A stretch of DNA of 64,000 nt. Source: Neckera pumila (lineage: Eukaryota; Streptophyta; Bryopsida; Hypnales; Neckeraceae). The stretch lies in assembly GCA_963969595.1 (NCBI GenBank), contig OZ018416.1:12416065-12480064 (forward strand). The letters are read 5' to 3'. The notes beneath the pieces are model-generated. The model was given only the letters and a program-made list of their open reading frames with translations. It did no database searches and was not told the DNA's origin. The position numbers and the translations under genes were made by a program. Of the stretch, positions 39,926-53,511 are shown piece after piece; positions within the stretch are counted from its first letter, which is position 1; the number at the start of each line of letters is the position of its first letter.

Positions 39926-40187
39926 TTCATACAAGATAGTATGAACTTCATCCCCCAATTGGGTATCCATTGACAACTTTGACAAATCTTTGGAGCATTT
40001 CTCTACAAAAAATGAAAATATGCCTTATACTCTAATGTTTGTTCCAAAATTTGCAAATTTCACAGAGCTGTGGTTTAGTGGCTAGTGTTTGCTAATGTCA
40101 TCAACGTGCAATTTTATACTATTATGTGTCATTGATCAATTGGTAGAATTTGTGTGTTTCTTGAATCATTCAAAGTAGAGAAACGAA

Positions 40188-40477
40188 CATTAGAGAAAAT
40201 TTCAACCCACAAGAGGGCCATTCCAAGTTGACATGCCATGCTATTTCATGCATGGCCTGTCAACTTGGAAAGTACCCTTTTTAATATTTTCTTAAGATTA
40301 AAAAAAAAAAACTATTAATTTTTTATTCGCACATTTGGATTCTTGCGCCACTGTCACAGTAGAAATTACTGCGCGGAAATAGGGAAAAAAAAAAAATTTC
40401 AGCCCTTTAAAACACTATTTTAGGGTCCTTCGGAGGGCTATGGAGTAGCCCTCCAAAGCCCTGAGTTTTTTTTAATG
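40188..40477. mobile_element. MITE family B copy (CATTAGAG left end)
   Basis: The left end CATTAGAGAAAATTTCAACCC is close to that of the 39062 copy; the right end is degraded to TTTTAATG. Shared internal segments include CATGGCCTGTCAACTTGGAA and GGAGTAGCCCTCCAAAG. Confidence 0.65.
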
Positions 40478-42359
40478 TCACCAAAATCTCATCAAATTCT
40501 CATTTGTTTAAAAGTGTTGTCCATCAATCAATCAATCAGGTGTGGAAAACATCATTGGCATCAATGATGTGTTCATGACATTCAGAGAATAGATATAATC
40601 TTGCATCAACTTCATTGATTTGATTGAATGTAGGAACAAGTTTACATTGCAGAGTCATTAGCTTTATAGTTGCAAAAGTAAAGTGAACATACTTTGAAAA
40701 TGCTTTTATTGTGACATCTTTAAAAGAAAGGAGGGAAGGCTCATTTTATATAGAATGGAATGCCTTAACTTGAAAAGTTGGATTTGTCCTTGCTACCTAT
40801 CTCTTGCTTATTTTCTAAAGTGTTTGTCATTCCCAAATTTGGATCATACTAATCCAAAAGATGGAAGTGTGTCTCTTCAAATGTTGTAGGGCATATAAAG
40901 TCATTGCTTGAATGAGCACTATATAGAATGTTCCCTACTACATTAAATCTTCAGAATCTGAAGGATAAAAGAAATTTTACCCAAGAACTTAGTACCTTCA
41001 TCCTTGTCTGTACACTAACATAACATTTAGAAGCATGCACCGTCATTGCTTTTGGCTCCACAATAAATTGTGTAGAATATTGCACATGTATCCAACAATA
41101 CTTCATTAGTAGCATTAGAAAAATTATGGTCTCAAGATATGCCCCTGAGTTTTGGTAATGCAAGGCTAATTTAACTTGCCTAAAGTGCCCTATGATAAGT
41201 ATTGCAATGTGACTTGAAACTTCTAGAATCGAGCTACAATGTGATATAACACCTAGAAGATGCAAGTTTTTTTCTTTTGGGTACATAGTAAGCAAAGGTG
41301 ACTTTTCTTGAAAAGAAAAATGAGGGGTATACATGTCATCCTTTGATTGGTAGTTAAATTTTTCAAAGAGTCTGATTAATCACATCCATTCAATACTAAA
41401 AATTAAAACATTGATTGTTTGTTTGTGATAATTTACCCACTCCTCCTATTTGTAATTTTAGATTGCAACTTGAGATGCAATTGATATGGGATATATTGTT
41501 GTATATATATCCATATAATGTATTTGTATTTGTATCCTAGAGCGACGGCCAAGATTGCCTCTTGTGAGGTGATCAGCGATGATTTTTCACTTTTTTAATT
41601 GGAGATCAACAGTGATCAAGAAGGGGGAATTTTTTTTCCCAAGAAATCAACGGCTTTGGATTTTTGCCAAATTGGGGGGGGGGAGGTGTTAATTGAATTG
41701 GACAACACTATTTGCATCTTTTTGGTACATAGTAACTTGAAACTTCATAGTCCTGTATAATGTACATTATTCGGATGTACATAGCAAACAAGAATTAACA
41801 AACTGGAAATAAGACATATGTACTTTATAAAAAGTTAAGAATTGGCTCTTGAGGTACTCAATTGCTTTGATGATGTATTTTACCTCATATTAACAAACAG
41901 GAAATGTGGAATATACACTTTATTGGAAGTTAAAAATTGACTCTTGAGGTACCTTAGTTACTTTGAAGATGAAGCAAATAGCCCTCAACCAATGGCAATA
42001 GAGCTTCATGCTCAAAGCCATAATGATTATGTTTAAGGGGAGATAGGGGAATTGTCTTAGTGAATTAATAATGAAGTACAATTGAAGCAATTTATTGAGG
42101 TCTCTAAATTTCATTATGAGGGGCACTTCTTGAGTTCATAATTTTTCTAATGGTAAGTGGACAAGTGGAGGCTCAATGTGATGAATAGGGTGCGTGAATG
42201 GGCGTAAAGGCTACTGAACGTTATATATATTATGACATAGAAATACAAGTAAATAGAGGAAAAATTCTAAACCAAAAATCTTCAACAATGAAGTCTTTCC
42301 AAGGTACAAGTAAACTTCCCTTCAACCTCTAGATGAAGCTCAAGAATTAAAGAAAAGTA
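40478..42359. other. Intergenic region
   Basis: No gene supported. Notable are a run of nine or so G residues near 41677 and a duplicated segment (AAACAGGAAATGTGGAATATACACTTTAT-like) at about 41800 and 41895. Confidence 0.5.
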
Positions 42360-42590
42360 AGCAACCAAGAAATGCAAGCAACCAGTAAATTCTAATACTC
42401 AAAGATTTCAAGCACCAAAATAATTCCCAAATCCAAGAAGTTCAAGCACCCAAGGAGAAACCCCAAATTTAAAGTCTCCAATAACAAAGTACCTAAACAA
42501 TTCCAACATTCAAGGAATTCAAGCACCCAAGAAGATCTAAAAATGAAGAAGTTCAAACACCCTACAAGGTCAAGCACAAAACAAAGTTCT
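42360..42590 (+). repeat. Degenerate minisatellite, about 32-nt units
   Basis: Repeated AAGTTCAAGCACCCAAG-like modules occur about every 30-33 nt (for example near 42430, 42520, 42550) with substitutions. The minus-strand 61-codon frame here is a by-product of the repeat, not a gene. Confidence 0.55.
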
Positions 42591-42929
42591 TAAGCTTAAA
42601 TATACCAATTCACATGGAAATGTTAATGCCACCAACTTTGAATTGAGGTATCAAGCGATCTCACCAATTTGAAAGTGCAACCCTAAGCCTTAGGATCCTT
42701 AAATTGTATCAATTTTTTTGGATTTTTATTAAACGATACTATGGTATGCACCATAAATAGAATTGACAATTTGTAGGTTATATTTAGGAAAACTTTTTGG
42801 TAATTATGGAACCAAATTCAAAGCATGTCAAAATATCCCTAAAGAGCTCTAAAGTTTATATTTTGGATGACAACTACAGTGCATGTTTTGCTCAAATAAC
42901 TTTTCACCCATCCAAACTAAACCTAATGT

Positions 42930-43250
42930 GCTAAAATAACAACCTTACATTATGACCAATTTGATTAATTTCAAAGAAATAAGCCATACATGTACAAAGA
43001 CATAAGCAAAAATGTGCAAAGTTTAAAAGAAGAATTTAAACGTTATATGTACAAAGACATAAGCCAAAATGTGCAAAGTTTAAAAAAAGAATGTAAACGC
43101 TACATGGTTAAATAAAATATAAAATAACAACCTTATACTTTATGACCAATTTGATTGAATTCAAGGAAATAAGCCATACATGTACAAAGACATAAGCCAA
43201 ATTGTGCAAAGTTTAAAAAGAGAATTTGAACACTACATGGTTAAATTGAA
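42930..43250 (+). repeat. Nested tandem repeat, 57- and 190-nt periods
   Basis: ATGTACAAAGACATAAG starts at 42990, 43047 and 43180. Each is followed by CAAAATGTGCAAAGTTTAAAA-like sequence, and the larger unit also includes ATGACCAATTTGATT and AAATAAGCCATAC. It ends just before the AP-4 mu upstream region. Confidence 0.8.
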
Positions 43251-43595
43251 AGTGAGCAGCAACCTTACCAAATGGTTTCCCCAAAACCATTTGGCAAGGA
43301 GAGTCTCTTAGCAACAGGCGGGCTGGGGCTCAAAAACTTCGGCCAGGGCTGCTGTGCCGGGCAGAGGCCTGTCCTCCTCTTCGAAGAACCGCCCGAGGCA
43401 CGCCCCAGGCCCGTCCTCCTTCCTTTCCATCCTGAGAGCATTACCCTTAGGGCAAGCAGATCGCTTCAGCGCTACCGGATTTCGATTCCAGTGTGTAACG
43501 AGGATTGTCCCGTCTTGCGTTGTTGAGCTCTGCGGTTTTCTGGATCTGCAGCTGATAACATCGAAGTCGCTCGTCTGGCGGATCGGCCAGCCACC
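43251..43595 (+). promoter_or_regulatory. GC-rich upstream region of the AP-4 mu gene
   Basis: Composition changes sharply from AT-rich repeats to GC-rich sequence at about 43300. The block contains two related CGCCC/GGGCGG-type segments (CCTGTCCTCCTCTTCG and CCCGTCCTCCTTCC). It holds the leader and core promoter; no TATA box was identified. Confidence 0.4.
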
Positions 43596-46500
43596 ATGAT
43601 CGCACAGTTCTTCGTCCTCTCCTTGCGCGGCGACAACATCGTCTTCCGCGATTGTGAGTTTTGCTGCACTAACCCTATGCTTCGTTCTCCGACACGGTTT
43701 ACGGCATTAATTAATAAAGGGCTGCTGAAGCTAGATGATTGCCTGGGGAGGCGAATTTGACATGGATACTGTTGCATCGTTACCATATTTAAGCTCTCTT
43801 AGGTTTGATATTGAGGAGACCTAGCAAAATATATGTAGATATTCAGCTCGGATGTTTTTGTTGGTCGGTTATGCTAGAACACCCTGGGTTCTGAAATTTA
43901 TGGAGAGATTGCAGCTCGTTTTCTCTGGTGCTTAGTTGTTTGCCTTTAGGTCAAACTAGTTCTACGGATTTTTAACCGATCTACATTGGATTGCGTAGCT
44001 TATGGCTGCCTTTTATTTGTGTGCATTTACCACGGATCTGATGGTTGACATTGAAATCTTGAGCGTAATCGTATTTTAATGGTTACGGATATGCCTTTCG
44101 TGAATCGGATTAATTCAGGACTTGGTGGATTTGGTTCAAATTGTTGAATTTGCGTTCGGAACCTGTACGGCAACGTCTACGGTTATGTGGAACTAATTGT
44201 TAGGATTTCAGAGCTGCGCTGGCGATCGATAATGACTGGAAGGTGTTATGTGTTTCTAAGAATAAGTTCTATGATTACTGTTTGTGTCTTATGAGTATTT
44301 AGTGAAAGGCTAGGGGAATTTCCTTTGGCATACAGAATGCCGTTTTACCGCACAGTAGTAGGTTTCCAACTTCTGCTGGTGAACTTCATCACTCTAAGTA
44401 GCTCTTGAAGCACTGACATTTTTGTGTAATAATCTATATCTGTAGACAGAGGAGACGTATCTAAAAGCAGTGCTGAGATTTTCTTTCGCAAAGTGAAGTT
44501 CTGGAAAGGTGAAGAAGGCGAGGAGGCCCCCCCTGTGTTTGTAGGTATTCCTGTCCCTTTTAAAAATAACTTTTACTTTGATGATTGCATGGACAGAGCA
44601 CTGTTATCTTAGTGTCCCACTACAGACTTCCGTCTGAAAGCTGCTCTTGGTCATCAATTTCATCTAAATGTATGGCTTACTTTTCTAAAATGGCTGACAT
44701 TTGGTGGTGACTATGTGTCGTAGCTGTGACGAGTTATTTTGGCCCTCACCTTTTTTTTTACTTTTTCCCATAACCCGGTTTGTCACTCTGCTATCGCCTT
44801 AAGCACGTGGTGAAGTCTTGGCATCTTAAGCACGTTAGGAGAGTCTTCGTTAGAATGTTTACAATTATCTATGTTCGTCATTGGTACGACAAAAGGTTCT
44901 GAAATTTTGCGAAATGTAAGCATAGAACCTGTTTCACCTGGTATGAGGAACAGTAAATCAGTCGTGTGTTTTCCGCTGTGTTGTAGAATGTAGACGGGGT
45001 AAATTACCTGCATGTGAAGCACTCAGGATTGCTCTTCGTAGCAACTACTCGAGTAAATCCATCACCAGCGTTAGTTTTGGAGCTCCTGCATCGAATAGCC
45101 CGTGTGATCAAAGACTACCTTGGAGTCCTCAATGAAGATTCTTTACGCAAGAATTTTGTTCTGGTTTACGAGCTGCTGGACGAGATGATTGTAAGGCGCT
45201 ATTTATATCTGTATTTTGGTGCCTTGTATTTTAACCCCTACTCTTCTCTGTATATTCCAGTTCTGCGTAGAACTATTCTCAATCACACGGAAAGGCATAA
45301 GATAATGTTCCTACAATTTGGTTCATTACAACCCCTAGATCATGTCTATATGGTTGGATCTGCTGTTGCTTTAATTTATATTTGTTAATCACTTCGAAAC
45401 TTTAAAATCGGAAATTTTAAAGTAGATTACAAATTGGATGTTGTGATTTCCACAATGCTTATTGTTACCGTTGGTTTGAAATTTGGAAAGCATAATGGGG
45501 CGAAGTTTTCAAATTCTACATGTATAGCATCTATTTGTTGTATTCAACATACCTTCATTGAAATAATTATTTCTGTGAAGGTCACGTGCGCTCCTGAGGT
45601 CTTTGCTGCTATTGTGAACTGTGAAATTCCCAATTTAGACCCGTTTAAAGACAGTTCCGGTAAGTTTTGCCTAAAAGTGACTCTCCTGCAAGGTAACTCA
45701 ATTGGCTTAACCTGATTTGGGATTCGTTACGTGCTTTTATGTGCAGGATTTTGGCTTTCCTCAAACCACATCGACAGAAGGTCTCAAGTCATTTGTTTTT
45801 AATGAGCCTGTCGTAGTAGATGCGGCACGTATTCCGTCACTGGGCCCAGCTGCTGTGTTCATTGTAAGTTTTTTTTCCATTATCTTAATTTTGTTCTGGA
45901 TTACAGTCACTTCCAATTTTATATAGAAGTAAACTATAATTCTGCGTAAAACCAATTTCTTCATACATATGTCTAGAACCTAAAGCTTGTCAAAGTCAGT
46001 TGTGGGCTCTGTTTGATTTGAGAGCAGTTTTTATAAGGATCTTTCAGTATGGCTTCAATGTTGCATTATGAGTGTTTCTTGTGCGGTTGTGGCAGCAAGG
46101 GTCAAAGCGTCTGCCTGGTCTGGCAGTCACCAAGTCTGTGGTTGCCAACGATTTATCGGGCAAAAAACGAGAGGAAGTCTTTGTTGACATAATTGAAAAG
46201 ATCAGTGTTACCTTTAATGCGAGTGTAAGTGTTGCTTATTCTGCTTCCTGTGTTTACGTATTTGCCCTTTACAGTGCACTCTTATGTAGTGCTTCTGGTT
46301 GTCTCATGGAAAGACTCACAATCTGTTTTGTTGCATCATATTGCCATCAGAAGTCATTACTGATTTCATTTTTGGAGGTTTCAAAGGATATGTTTGTACC
46401 TTCTCACTTCTAGAAACTCTTCTGGTTTACCTGTAGACCGTAAATAATGCTGAGTTTGTTTAGTTGCAGCTGAAGGTTGCAGCTGAATTAATTTATGTTG

Positions 46501-49192
46501 ATGAGGTGTGGGTTTAAGTCTGTTGAAGCTTAGATGTGTTAATTATAGTTCGATTCTCTGTACGGAACCTGAAAGTGACATGGTTTTGGCACAGGGTTAT
46601 GTCTTGACGTCTGAGATAGATGGAACTATCCAAATGAAGAGTTACTTGACAGGAAATCCGGAAATCAAAGTTGGATTGAATGAAGACCTTGCCGTTGGGG
46701 TGCGTAGCTCCAGCAGTAACAGCTTTGGTTAGTTCTGTATTTCTCAAATTAAAGCCATTCTTTGCCACCTCGTACAGCAATTCTGGTTCTACTTAAACTT
46801 TATTCTGATCGCTTAATCTATCACAACGTCCTTCAATTTGGTATCTGTGCCGCTTGATGTCGGAGAATTGTATGGAAGTGTGCCAGTCCTATCATTTCAA
46901 TATACCCGAATCCTTTTGTCTGTAACTGCAGTGACTGAGGCCCAGTTTGGAATAAGGCTGTGGCTCGATTGAACATAACTTGACTTTTAATATCGTTATT
47001 GGTGAAGAACTGAAATAGTACCAAGCCTTTCAGACAAGGTACCTAGCATAATATCATAGGCATGGATTGGTACCCGCATGGTACACATTTAAGCTCCAAA
47101 TATTTGAATTAGACCACAGCGAAGATTATTAGTGGAACGATAACCCAAACCTCGATCCAAATTGCAAGAAACATGTGGAATGCGTCCTAACCACATGATC
47201 AGGTATACCTTTTCATCTGGTTATATGTTCCTAATCTGATTTATTTCTTGCTTATTTTTCGCAGCTCCAGATTATAGTGCTGGAACTGGAGTGGGTCTTG
47301 TGGTTCTGGATGACTGCAACTTTCATGAATCTGTGCGACTTGATGACTTTGAAACAGAGCGTGCTCTCACTTTGGTGAGTCCTTTGGTGCTATAATATTT
47401 TACCCCGTGTTTGTTTGTTTCTGAGTTCACCAATTTCACATCACATTTCCAAATTTTTTAATGACTAGAGTGCTTCTTATGCTTCCTCTTTTTTCTACCT
47501 GGCTCATGATCTCAGCTGTTAAATGGTTACAGGTGCCATCTGATGGTGAATTTCCAATAATGAATTATCGAATCATGCAAGAGTTTAAACCTCCATTCAA
47601 GGTGTATCCTGTGATTGAAGAAAAGGGTCCATTCAAGGTATTCTTTGGCTTAGATAGTGGTTCGGGGTTTGTATTTCTTATTCTCTGATGTTTAGAAGTT
47701 TTGATGCAGCAGGCTATAGTTTGGGGTCCGCAATTGCAATTTATATTCGTGGTTTAGGATTTTAGCTGTAGTGACGTTTTTGCTGTTTCTTTTTGCCAAG
47801 AGTATCAAGAAAAAAAATTTCGTTTTTCCATATTATATTGGATACTGACAGTGGTCTGAATCTGCAGGCTGAGGTGCGTTTGAAAGTTCGGGCAGACTTT
47901 GCATCTAATATTACAGCAAATATGGTAGTCTTGCGGGTGCCTTTGCCAAAGACTACCACAAGGTATGAGGATCGTACAAGTCTGGGAAAGTTCAAGTTCA
48001 CCGTTCAAAGTTTAACTTCATTTGAGAACATTAGCATCAGCAAATCAATGTAGCTAGAGAGTTTCTTAAATCAAAATCATTGTTGATGATGAGATTTTCT
48101 TGAGATTTTTGTAGCTTGCTCAAGTGTGGTATCATGAAGTCATGCGTCTTGGATCGTTTTCTGAGACTGAATAGGTTCCGTATGGGTGTGGCAGAGTTAA
48201 CTTTGTACAGGAGGAAGGGGCTGTTGGTCAGACCACGGACTTCAAAGAATCTACGAAAGTTATTGAATGGTGTTGTCGAAAGGTAAACACGTTCTGCCAA
48301 TCCAAAAATTCTTCCAAGTTCCGACACCGTCACGTTCATTGACCCAGAGGTCACGTGATAGTGTGCACTATGAGCCTAGCTTGATAAGATGAGCACCAAC
48401 TTCGCATTGACTCGTCTCAGGAGTTCCTCAAATGTTTAGTAGTGTCGATGCTCTTATGTAATAATTTCAGATGTTGTGGTGCTCGTCTGTCGGTTGCTAT
48501 CTTCATCACCTGAGCTCTGAGTTTGCAATTTTGTTGACGATGGACCAGATTGTCGGAGGCTCCGATCATGTGCTGACAGTCAAGCTGACTCTGTCCCAAG
48601 AAAGGAATGGTGTGTGCTATACCACTTGCAAATATTGTTATCTAAATTGAGAAGTTTGTCAAATAGCTTAGTGCATCTTAATTAGAAGTAGAACAATCCT
48701 ATCAACAGTTTATTTAAATGATATTTTGTGTACTTTCGTGAATTTATGAGTTCTGATATGATTGCAGTTAATATCAAGAAGGAAGCTGGACCAATTAGCA
48801 TGACTTTCACAATCCCAATGTTTAATGCTTCGAGGCTCCAGGTATCTTTCTGCATCCCAAACAAATGTTCCACAATACTGCAAAAAAATTTGTAGTGTGA
48901 AAATGGGTGAGATCACTTGCGGAACATGATGTCAGGGAGCTTAATTTTGTTGAGGATGTGTGAATAGCTGTACCGTCTTTTTTGGGCTGCCCTCTGCCTG
49001 TCTATTATAAATAGTATTGTGGTCTCTACTTGTCTATTATATATCAGCCAAGCTATAGACGGGTCCTAAAATCTCGTGGAGATGTCAATGCAGGTGAAAT
49101 ATTTGCAGATTGTTAAGAAAACCAAATCTTATAATCCGCATAGGTGGGTCCGATATGTGACGCTTGCGAACTCTTACGTCATTCGAACATGA
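43596..49192 (+). CDS. AP4M: AP-4 adaptor complex subunit mu, 13 exons
   Basis: Exons: 43596-43653, 44446-44540, 44987-45190, 45747-45863, 46096-46224, 46595-46727, 47265-47374, 47533-47637, 47868-47962, 48195-48282, 48549-48609, 48768-48841, 49094-49192. Phases all agree, giving 455 codons plus stop, close to the usual length of plant AP-4 mu. The start reads MIAQFFVLSLRGDNIVFRD. The longin-like N-domain follows (LLFVATTRVNPSPALVLELL, ARVIKDYLGVLNEDSLRKNF), then a linker and the mu homology domain (REEVFVDIIEKISVTF, GYVLTSEIDGTIQMKSYL, DDCNFHESVRLDDF, GEFPIMNYR, AGPISMTFTIPMFNAS, and the C-terminal RWVRYVTLANSYVIR). AP-4 mu recognises tyrosine-type sorting signals at the trans-Golgi network and helps deliver cargo to the vacuole. 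The start codon is in CACCATG context. The gene is intact and appears functional. A polyadenylation-like AATAAAA is at 49421. Confidence 0.95.
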
Positions 49193-49491
49193 AGGCGCTG
49201 CCTTCTTGTCTTTGGGTTTCCTTTTCATGTGGGTGGGAGTATCCACTTTTGTCGTGGTCGTTTTCTTTGTTAGCTGGCTATTCACAGATATCTTGTTTCA
49301 GTTTAGTACATTTTAAATTTTTTTTCAGATATATAATACTTGAAGTTGTTTTAATAGTTTTCATGCTTCGTCAGAACATGTTGGATACGTAGGTGGTGAA
49401 TTCCCACGGTTGCATACAGAATAAAATTCATAAGCTTGACTCACTTGTTGGGACCCATACCATCTGTTTGTTTGTGTTGCTTAACTCTTAA

Positions 49492-52300
49492 CCCCTTAAG
49501 TGCCTAAGCTCTTCCAAGTGTGATTTTGTGGTGAAAAAAGAGCATGGGCTTGTAATGTTTCCCAATGAAGCAAATTGATTTTTTTTCAAAATCTAACCGT
49601 ATAGATGTTTAGAGAGCTTGTTTATTAGTATGCCTATCAAATTTGAGTTTGAAATTGTATACGAGTTGTGAGATTATAACAAGTGAAAAGAGAGTTTTCT
49701 ATTTTTAGTAAGTTGCCCCTTCCCACAATGTTTGAGAAAATTGCTTATAAGTTTTTTTGGGGATTGGGGGTGATATGAACAACTTGAAATTGTGTTACGT
49801 GACAAAAATGCATGTTCAAAAAATTTAAGTTCAAAAGAAAAAGCTACCAAACTCATTACACAATCTTCCTTGTAATTGTTGAAATGTATTTTTATTTTTT
49901 TTACATAAGTTTAGTAGAAATTGCAAATAACTCCAAACCAGCACTTTCATGTTTAAATTTTCAACAGTGATAATCAAGAAGACATTTTCTTCTTTCTAAT
50001 GGGATCATTTTCAAAGGAAATGGATAAGTACAACTCCTTAGATTTCAAAACAAAGTAAAATTGTTCGAAGTCGGGAGCATTACTAAGCAATGTCTACACC
50101 CTTTGTTTAAATAATGGAAGTCACCTCAAAAGGCACTAGGTACCTCCTAGTTCAAGAAGGTAGTTCCCATGATTGTTCCCACCGCTCCCGGCCTGCCATA
50201 AAAGGTGCTGCCATACAATCCACAATTTAGTCAAACAGCCATAACTTCTACAAAAATTAATATTTTTGCATGAAATTTGTTGGCCCCATTAGATCTATTT
50301 TTGACACACCTTTTCCAAGTGGATACTACCAAAAATAATTGAATTCACTATTCCTAAAGAGGCCCTGAAATCGCAGCAGCTCTTCTTTCACTCCAGGGAC
50401 TCTTGAAATTGAAGGTGATCTTCAACCTCACATAACATTTGCATATGAAATTAGTTTTTAGTGTTTCCCTTCTACATAATGAAGCATAGCAACTTTTGCC
50501 CTCACAAAGATTACAATTGAAATTAAAAAATTTATGCCACTTAACACAAATACCGCAACACAATAGAAAGTTCCAAATCTACTTCTATTCCTTCTAATTT
50601 TAGCAAACAAACATAGATTTCAGTGATTTTTGTGATTATTTTTAGGTATTGACAAAAGAAAATGGTGGGAGAAATACCTTCAATCCAAAATTGGAAAGTG
50701 CACTGCCTTCTAACAATCTCCAATATGTATGTGGTGCCCAAGACAACATGTACAATAAGTTTGGCACCGTACGTGGCAATGGACACAAACTTTACGAAGA
50801 TCACTCCACATTGGCATGTGAAAAAGTGCCTCATGTCGATTGTAACGTGAAGTATATCTACGAGATCAAAAAGGATGTGATGCTAACACCTTTGCGAGGA
50901 GGAGTTGAAAAGATTTGTGATTCAATTCTTTTATTTCCAACATCAAACATTGTTGTGAATGAAGTTTCCACATGTTCACTATCATGGTGTCCAAGAGGAA
51001 GAAAAGAAGTCTATGCCACCACTTTTGAGTGCAAACTTGACAAGAATATTCACCTCTCAATTGGTCGGCAACATCTACTCCTCGCATGAATGTAGTGTAC
51101 TGAAAATGCATAGGTGAGGTATTTATCGGTTTGCGCAAATGTCCTACTTGTTGTTGAACTGTTGGACACTCTTTGTCGGCCTTATAGATTGGTGGTGCAA
51201 CTGTAGACATAAGAAGAATTGGTTTCTTGTCAATCCGCACTATAGCGCTAAGTTGCTTGCATTTATGCATTCTCCATTCCAAATGCCCTTAGTACATTTT
51301 GTGTAAAGGGATTTGTTAGCTAGAGCCTTGGGAAGACCAATGCAATTTGCTCTAACCGTGCCCATTGAATAGGTGCCTTTGTTCAAAAGGTCCATAAATA
51401 AAGGTATCAAGGAAAAAAAAATATCCATGATCACTATATGTCCCCTATTCTCTAACTCGCTCAATAATCCATATACTATATTTGCCCCTTACATAGCCTT
51501 ACCCTTCTTGGAACCTTTAATCCCGGGAACTCCTTTGTTGGCTCTACAATAAACTTCAAATGTCCATACATACCTCGCTTTCGAATCACTAAGGCACCAA
51601 ACTTTAATCCCCCATTTAGTTGATTTTTTGGGCATATATTGACAAATGGCACAATACTTGCCCTTGTATTGTATCATCATCTCATCAATGTCACCTTATG
51701 CCCCAAATTCCACATATCTTTGCACCGATCTCTAATCTCATCTAAAAGCCACTTCAATTTGACCAATTTATCAAATTCCACATTTGACCGGTTCGTGGTA
51801 GCTCTATGATCATTGTGCACATGTAAACATCATATGATGTGCTCATAATGGTCTCTTGTCATAATAGATGATATAACCAAGCACCATAGAAAGTTGCACA
51901 ATTTCTTCCAATAACCTCACACGATTTCTTCCAATAACCTCTCACATTTGGCTTGATTTTAATTTCCATATATAATGATATAGCAAAGAATGCCCTCAAC
52001 ACTAGCGGATGTAGCACCACTCATGTCTCTCCACCGCGCAACTTTTTAGGAGTAGATCTAGACCGCGGATTTATCTCAGAGGCATATCTATTAGTCTCAG
52101 CATATATCTTGCATAAAGTCTTATGAGTCCAGAACTTGTAGAATAAGCCATATAAAGTAGGCATTCTTTGTGAAGAATTTGGTAATCTTGGCCTGAGACC
52201 GGAAAATGCAATTGGTGTAGGATCAAACATAGAAAATGTCTTCTCCCATGAATCCTCATTATAAATCTCCTTCAACCCCAGTAGTTTTTCTTGCCCACTT
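49492..52300 (-). pseudogene. piggyBac-type transposase, broken
   Basis: Minus-strand frames in N-to-C order: 52275-52021 (NEDSWEKTFSMFDPTPIAFSG and ETNRYASEIN, like the piggyBac N-terminal region), 51680-51489 (MMIQYKGKY, QYMPKKSTKWGIKVW), 51464-51240 (GHIVIMDIFFS, GTVRANCIGLPKAL), 51282-50866 (IDKKPILLMST, FMRGVDVADQL, WWHRLLFFLLD), and 50563-50354, a Cys-rich C-terminal segment (CGICVKWHKFFNFNCNLC). These are the DDE_Tnp_1_7 blocks in order. The three catalytic aspartates can be placed at about 51425, 51231 and 51075. There are at least two frameshifts and one in-frame stop. A left end, TTAA then CCCCTTAAGTGCC, is at 49488-49504 on the transposase C-terminal side; the opposite end was not found. 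The element is inactive as it stands. Confidence 0.85.
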
Positions 52301-52371
52301 TCTTCCCATTCTTGTTTCTACCTACAACTTCACTCTTTGTCCCACATATTGTCACCCATACAAAAAATTGT

Positions 52372-52430
52372 AAATGACAAGTGTAGACTAGTGAATGACA
52401 AGTGTAGACTAGTAAATGACAAGTGTAGAA
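52372..52430 (+). repeat. 22-nt tandem repeat, about 2.7 copies
   Basis: AATGACAAGTGTAGACTAGT(G/A)A repeats immediately downstream of where the piggyBac relic should end. Confidence 0.8.
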
Positions 52431-53075
52431 TTTGAAAAAAGAAGAATTCATTTGCTTTGCCCCCTAAGGTAGACTACATTTATTTTCCTTTTAGGAAGAT
52501 ATTCAAAGGGTACAATAAATGATTTAATATACAAAAATCATGATGATTTTGAAACCCCTAGAGTCTTACAAAAAAATTGTCTAAACTATGATTGTTCATT
52601 GGTATACAATTACAAATTCATATCCATTTAGTTTTTAAGTTTTTAGCTTTGGCAAAAATTTTAATTTGAAACAGAAAAAGATTTTGAATTTTTGTTTAAG
52701 TGGAGAAAAAAGTTATGATAAATTAGGATTTTCATTTTCATAGAAATAAATCCTTTTAGTTTATTTCATGTTCAAAACATATTTATCCCATTTATAATGC
52801 ATGGAGGCAAATATTTCTACTATGATAGAATTTGCAACTTTTGAAGTCATATTGTAATTAGAGGCCCCAAATTAGCTAGGGGATTGTAGAAAATAAATTT
52901 TACACGGGATAAAATAGGGGCTTTTTTTGGGCATCCTTGAAGAAACATGCACAAGCCAAGCAAGGGATATGTCTTCCTCCCTGGATCTACATCCACAAAT
53001 TAAACAAGGTTAGCAAGCGGTTATTTTTAATCTTTTAATTAAAATATTAAAAAAAACAAAAAAAACTTATCTGTC

Positions 53076-53365
53076 TTTGTGGATTGGTGCGCAGGTAGGG
53101 CGGCTTCAAGCATTTTCTTTTGTTTTTTTGTAAATTAAAAAAAATTTAAATTTTCTTAAGAAAAAAGTAAATTTGTGTGGTTTGGCGCTCAGATAGGGCA
53201 GCCTGGCGCATTTTTTTTAAAATTTAAGAATTAAAATTTAATTAATTTAATAAAAAAAATTGTATGGCCTGGCACACAGGTAGGGCGGCCTGGCGCGATT
53301 TTTTTTGTTTTTTTAATTAATTAATTTAAAAAAAAATTATCTATGTGGCCTGGTGCCTAAATCGG
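53076..53365 (+). repeat. Minisatellite, about 93-nt units
   Basis: The module TGTGGxxTGGCGC-CAGGTAGGGCGGCCTGGCGC is seen near 53080, 53175 and 53266, and a partial one near 53343, separated by A/T-only spacers. GC-rich cores alternate with T and A runs. Confidence 0.65.
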
Positions 53366-53511
53366 TTGGCTGCATGTCGTAGCGTCCTTCACCTCCCCGA
53401 CCCCTGTAGAGCCTCTACAGACTGCATCCACTGCTTTCTCACCGTTGAAGTTGTAGAGGTTTCTTGGCGCCTGCATTGATGGCTCCTCTTCACGCTAACC
53501 ACAGTGCCCGT

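Noticed and set aside
41670..41690. G-run as a possible quadruplex
   Set aside because: Only one run of G is present, so an intramolecular quadruplex with four tracts is not supported.
42360..43250. CRISPR-like repeat array
   Set aside because: Repeats are tandem and degenerate with no unique spacers of constant length, and the genome is clearly eukaryotic.
45590..45715. Protein-like stretch in AP-4 mu intron 3
   Set aside because: Flanking exons join in phase and match the family without it.
50649..51089. 146-codon plus-strand ORF
   Set aside because: It lies antisense to the piggyBac transposase relic, whose conserved blocks are on the minus strand.
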